A stretch of DNA of 64,000 nucleotides. It comes from Blastobasis lacticolella (taxonomy: Eukaryota > Arthropoda > Insecta > Lepidoptera > Blastobasidae). The notes beneath the pieces are model-generated. The model searched no databases, was not told the DNA's origin, and worked only from the letters and a program-made list of their open reading frames with translations. Positions 62,328-64,000 of this stretch are shown in pieces. Where the stretch lies: assembly GCA_905147135.1 (NCBI GenBank), contig LR990043.1, forward strand, positions 21,453,584-21,517,583. The letters run 5' to 3'. A program made the translations under genes and the position numbers. How positions within the stretch are numbered: position 1 is the stretch's first letter; each line of letters starts with the position of its first letter.

Positions 62328-63135
62328 TTTATCTACACTCATAGCTTAATGTTCCAATTACATATTCGAAAACAGTCGTTTAAGGGTACACTTTTTTCAC
62401 GCCAGACTATAAAATTTTAAAAAATTACTTTTCGATACAGCATTTCCCATACTAATTTCATTACAGCTGTATCGTAAAATAACTTTATCTACACTCATAG
62501 CGTAATGTTCCAATTTCATATTCGAAAACAGTCGTTTAAGGGTACACTTTTTTCACGCCAGACTATAAAATTTTAAAAAATTACTTTTCGATACAGCATT
62601 TCCCATACTATTTTCATTACAGCTGTGTCGTAAAATAACTTTTTAATCATTATGCAACACTTATATTTTTAATTTTTTGTCGGGCGCCGGAACACGGCGA
62701 AATGTAGGCTGAATACCTAAATGTCCATGACAAATTCAAATTCAAAATTCAAATTTTCCTGTTTATATTCTGTGTAATTATTTTCCCGCTAAACAGAATA
62801 TTTTTTCTAATTGTTGTAATGTTTTTTCTTGTTTAATGCAAATAAATAGATAAATGTAAAAGTAATTAAGTGAATTTCCCGTCGCTTGATATCCTCGACG
62901 CGTAGATACAACAGAACTGACTCGCAGCTTACTTCCAGCAAAGTTGAGAAAATTATAGGTACGATATTTTAACATAAAAATATGAGTGTAGATAAAGCAG
63001 TGTATGCAACTGCATATAATTAGGTATTAAAACACTCGTGTCAAACTATTATCATACTCGGCTACGCCTCGTATGATAAACAGACACTCATGTTTTAATA
63101 CCCCCTTTTATATGACAGTTGCATAAACTACTATT
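62328..63135. mobile_element. Family B inverted-repeat element, copy 3, with internal 156-bp duplication
   Basis: Unit 62328-62483 is repeated at 62484-62641 (tttatctacactcatagc, acagtcgtttaagggtacac). Then come the shared body with gtcgggcgcc and the right end gacagttgcataaactacta at about 63133. Confidence 0.75.
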
Positions 63136-63552
63136 TTAATCATTATGCAACACTTTTATTTTTTAATTTTTTGTCGGGCGCCGGGACACGGCGTAATGTA
63201 GGCTGAATACTTAGATGTCTTTAACAAATTCAAATTTAAATTTTCCTGTTCATATTCTGTGTAATTGTTTTCCCGCTAAACAGAATATTTTTTGTAATTG
63301 TTGTAATTTGTGTTGGTGAATGTTTTTTCTTATTTTAATCTAATAAATAGACAAATGTGAAAGTAGTAAAGTGAATTTCCCGCCGCTTGTGTTCCTCGAC
63401 GCGTAGATACAACAGAACTGACTCGCAGCTTACTTCCAGCAAAGTTGAGAAAATTATAGGTACGATATTTTAATATAAAAATATGAGTGTAGATAAAGCA
63501 GTGCATGCTACTGCATATAATTAGGTAATATATGACAGTTGCATAAACTACT
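63136..63552. mobile_element. Family B element, copy 4, deleted and abutting copy 3
   Basis: Repeats tcattatgcaacacttttat, the gtcgggcgccgggacacggc body and tgcatataattaggta, then jumps straight to atatgacagttgcataaact, so the right terminal repeat is internally deleted. Confidence 0.7.
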
Positions 63553-63610
63553 ATTATTGTTTTTACTGTGTGTTACATAAGTAGGTAGAAAAATATGTAT
63601 TTGACATTCG

Positions 63611-63666
63611 ATCAGCAGTAAATATCTGTCTCATACAGATGTATGAGACAGATATTTACTGCTGAT
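63611..63666. other. 25-bp perfect hairpin, 6-base loop
   Basis: Left arm 63611-63635 (atcagcagtaaatatctgtc...) and right arm 63642-63666 are exact complements; loop cagatg. A second smaller hairpin (tattgtaca/tgtacaata, 63676-63695) follows at once. Confidence 0.9.
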
Positions 63667-63866
63667 TTTTGCTGCTATTGTACATCTGTACAATAGGTTA
63701 ATTACTACACTAATATATTTAATTAAAGAACAATAACAATGACTCGTAACAATTACTAATTTAAATTATAATTATAAAATTCTTGAAGTGAATAAAAGGT
63801 TTTACTAATTAACCAACTATGCAGCCCATTATTAAATGTAAAGCCTTTTAAGGATTTTAGGTATCG

Positions 63867-63901
63867 CGGCAGTTTATTTAAATTTTGTAAATAAACTGCC
63901 G
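63867..63901. other. 14-bp perfect hairpin, 7-base loop
   Basis: cggcagtttattta (63867-63880) pairs with taaataaactgccg (63888-63901). Confidence 0.85.
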
Positions 63902-64000
63902 TTGTAATTATAAATTTTGAGACACATATAATTATTTACACATGGACTGGTATTGGGACAATGCATGTATATTTTGCGTTCGGGATCTCTCACTGCGCGT

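Noticed and set aside
1..64000. CRISPR arrays, bacterial operons or rRNA genes
   Set aside because: No regularly spaced repeats, Shine-Dalgarno organisation or rRNA signatures; the repeats present are transposons.

Overview
This is eukaryotic, AT-rich, repeat-dense DNA, most probably from a moth or butterfly. The reasons are the intron-split genes with GT-AG junctions, the tRNA-headed SINEs ending in GAT repeats, the CR1-, RTE- and jockey-type LINE remnants, BEL/Pao and Gypsy pieces, many small inverted-repeat transposons, and relics of bracovirus genes, which come from wasp viruses that infect caterpillars. There is no sign of bacterial gene organisation.

Two host genes can be read exon by exon; they face each other tail to tail. 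STAM (plus strand, 1548-13166, nine coding exons, 410 codons plus stop) is the endosomal ESCRT-0 adaptor with VHS, UIM, SH3 and coiled-coil regions. A Venus kinase receptor (VKR; minus strand, 44482 down to 19195, eleven coding exons, about 1186 residues) has a signal peptide, a Venus-flytrap ectodomain, one membrane span and a tyrosine kinase that keeps its catalytic motifs. One junction, between VKR exons 5 and 6 at 40114-40162, is out of frame as given.

The 12.8-kb VKR intron between exons 7 and 8 (23613-36441) holds the most striking block. Between about 24.85 and 32.0 kb lie two decayed bracovirus-type protein tyrosine phosphatases, an IkB-like ankyrin gene with one in-frame stop, and an unrecognised two-exon gene with a TATA box. 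I infer an endogenised bracovirus segment. It has since been invaded by a MITE (itself carrying an 8-bp-TSD hAT element), an LTR-like unit and, at its edge, a CR1 LINE.

Second pattern: four exons (STAM 3, 5 and 7; VKR 11) have degenerate partial copies lying a few hundred bases 3' of them or, for VKR, beyond the last exon. The STAM copies keep the exon tail and a GT donor. Third: between the two genes lies a 3.46-kb element with about 450-bp inverted repeats enclosing a decayed reverse transcriptase (YLDD motif), an unusual pairing. Fourth: several near-perfect short hairpins are scattered in the right third.

From 44.5 to 64 kb I find no host gene, only layered mobile elements and unassigned AT-rich DNA. 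Unlisted stretches over 300 bases (for example 1011-1240, 1600-2240, 7000-7890, 9280-9770, 10600-11080, 12520-13150, 32760-32950, 33570-34260, 34920-35690, 42780-43500, 43750-44240, 45100-45720, 54915-55900, 59790-60070, 60870-61140, 61940-62320 and 63700-64000) are intronic or intergenic DNA in which I see nothing assignable.
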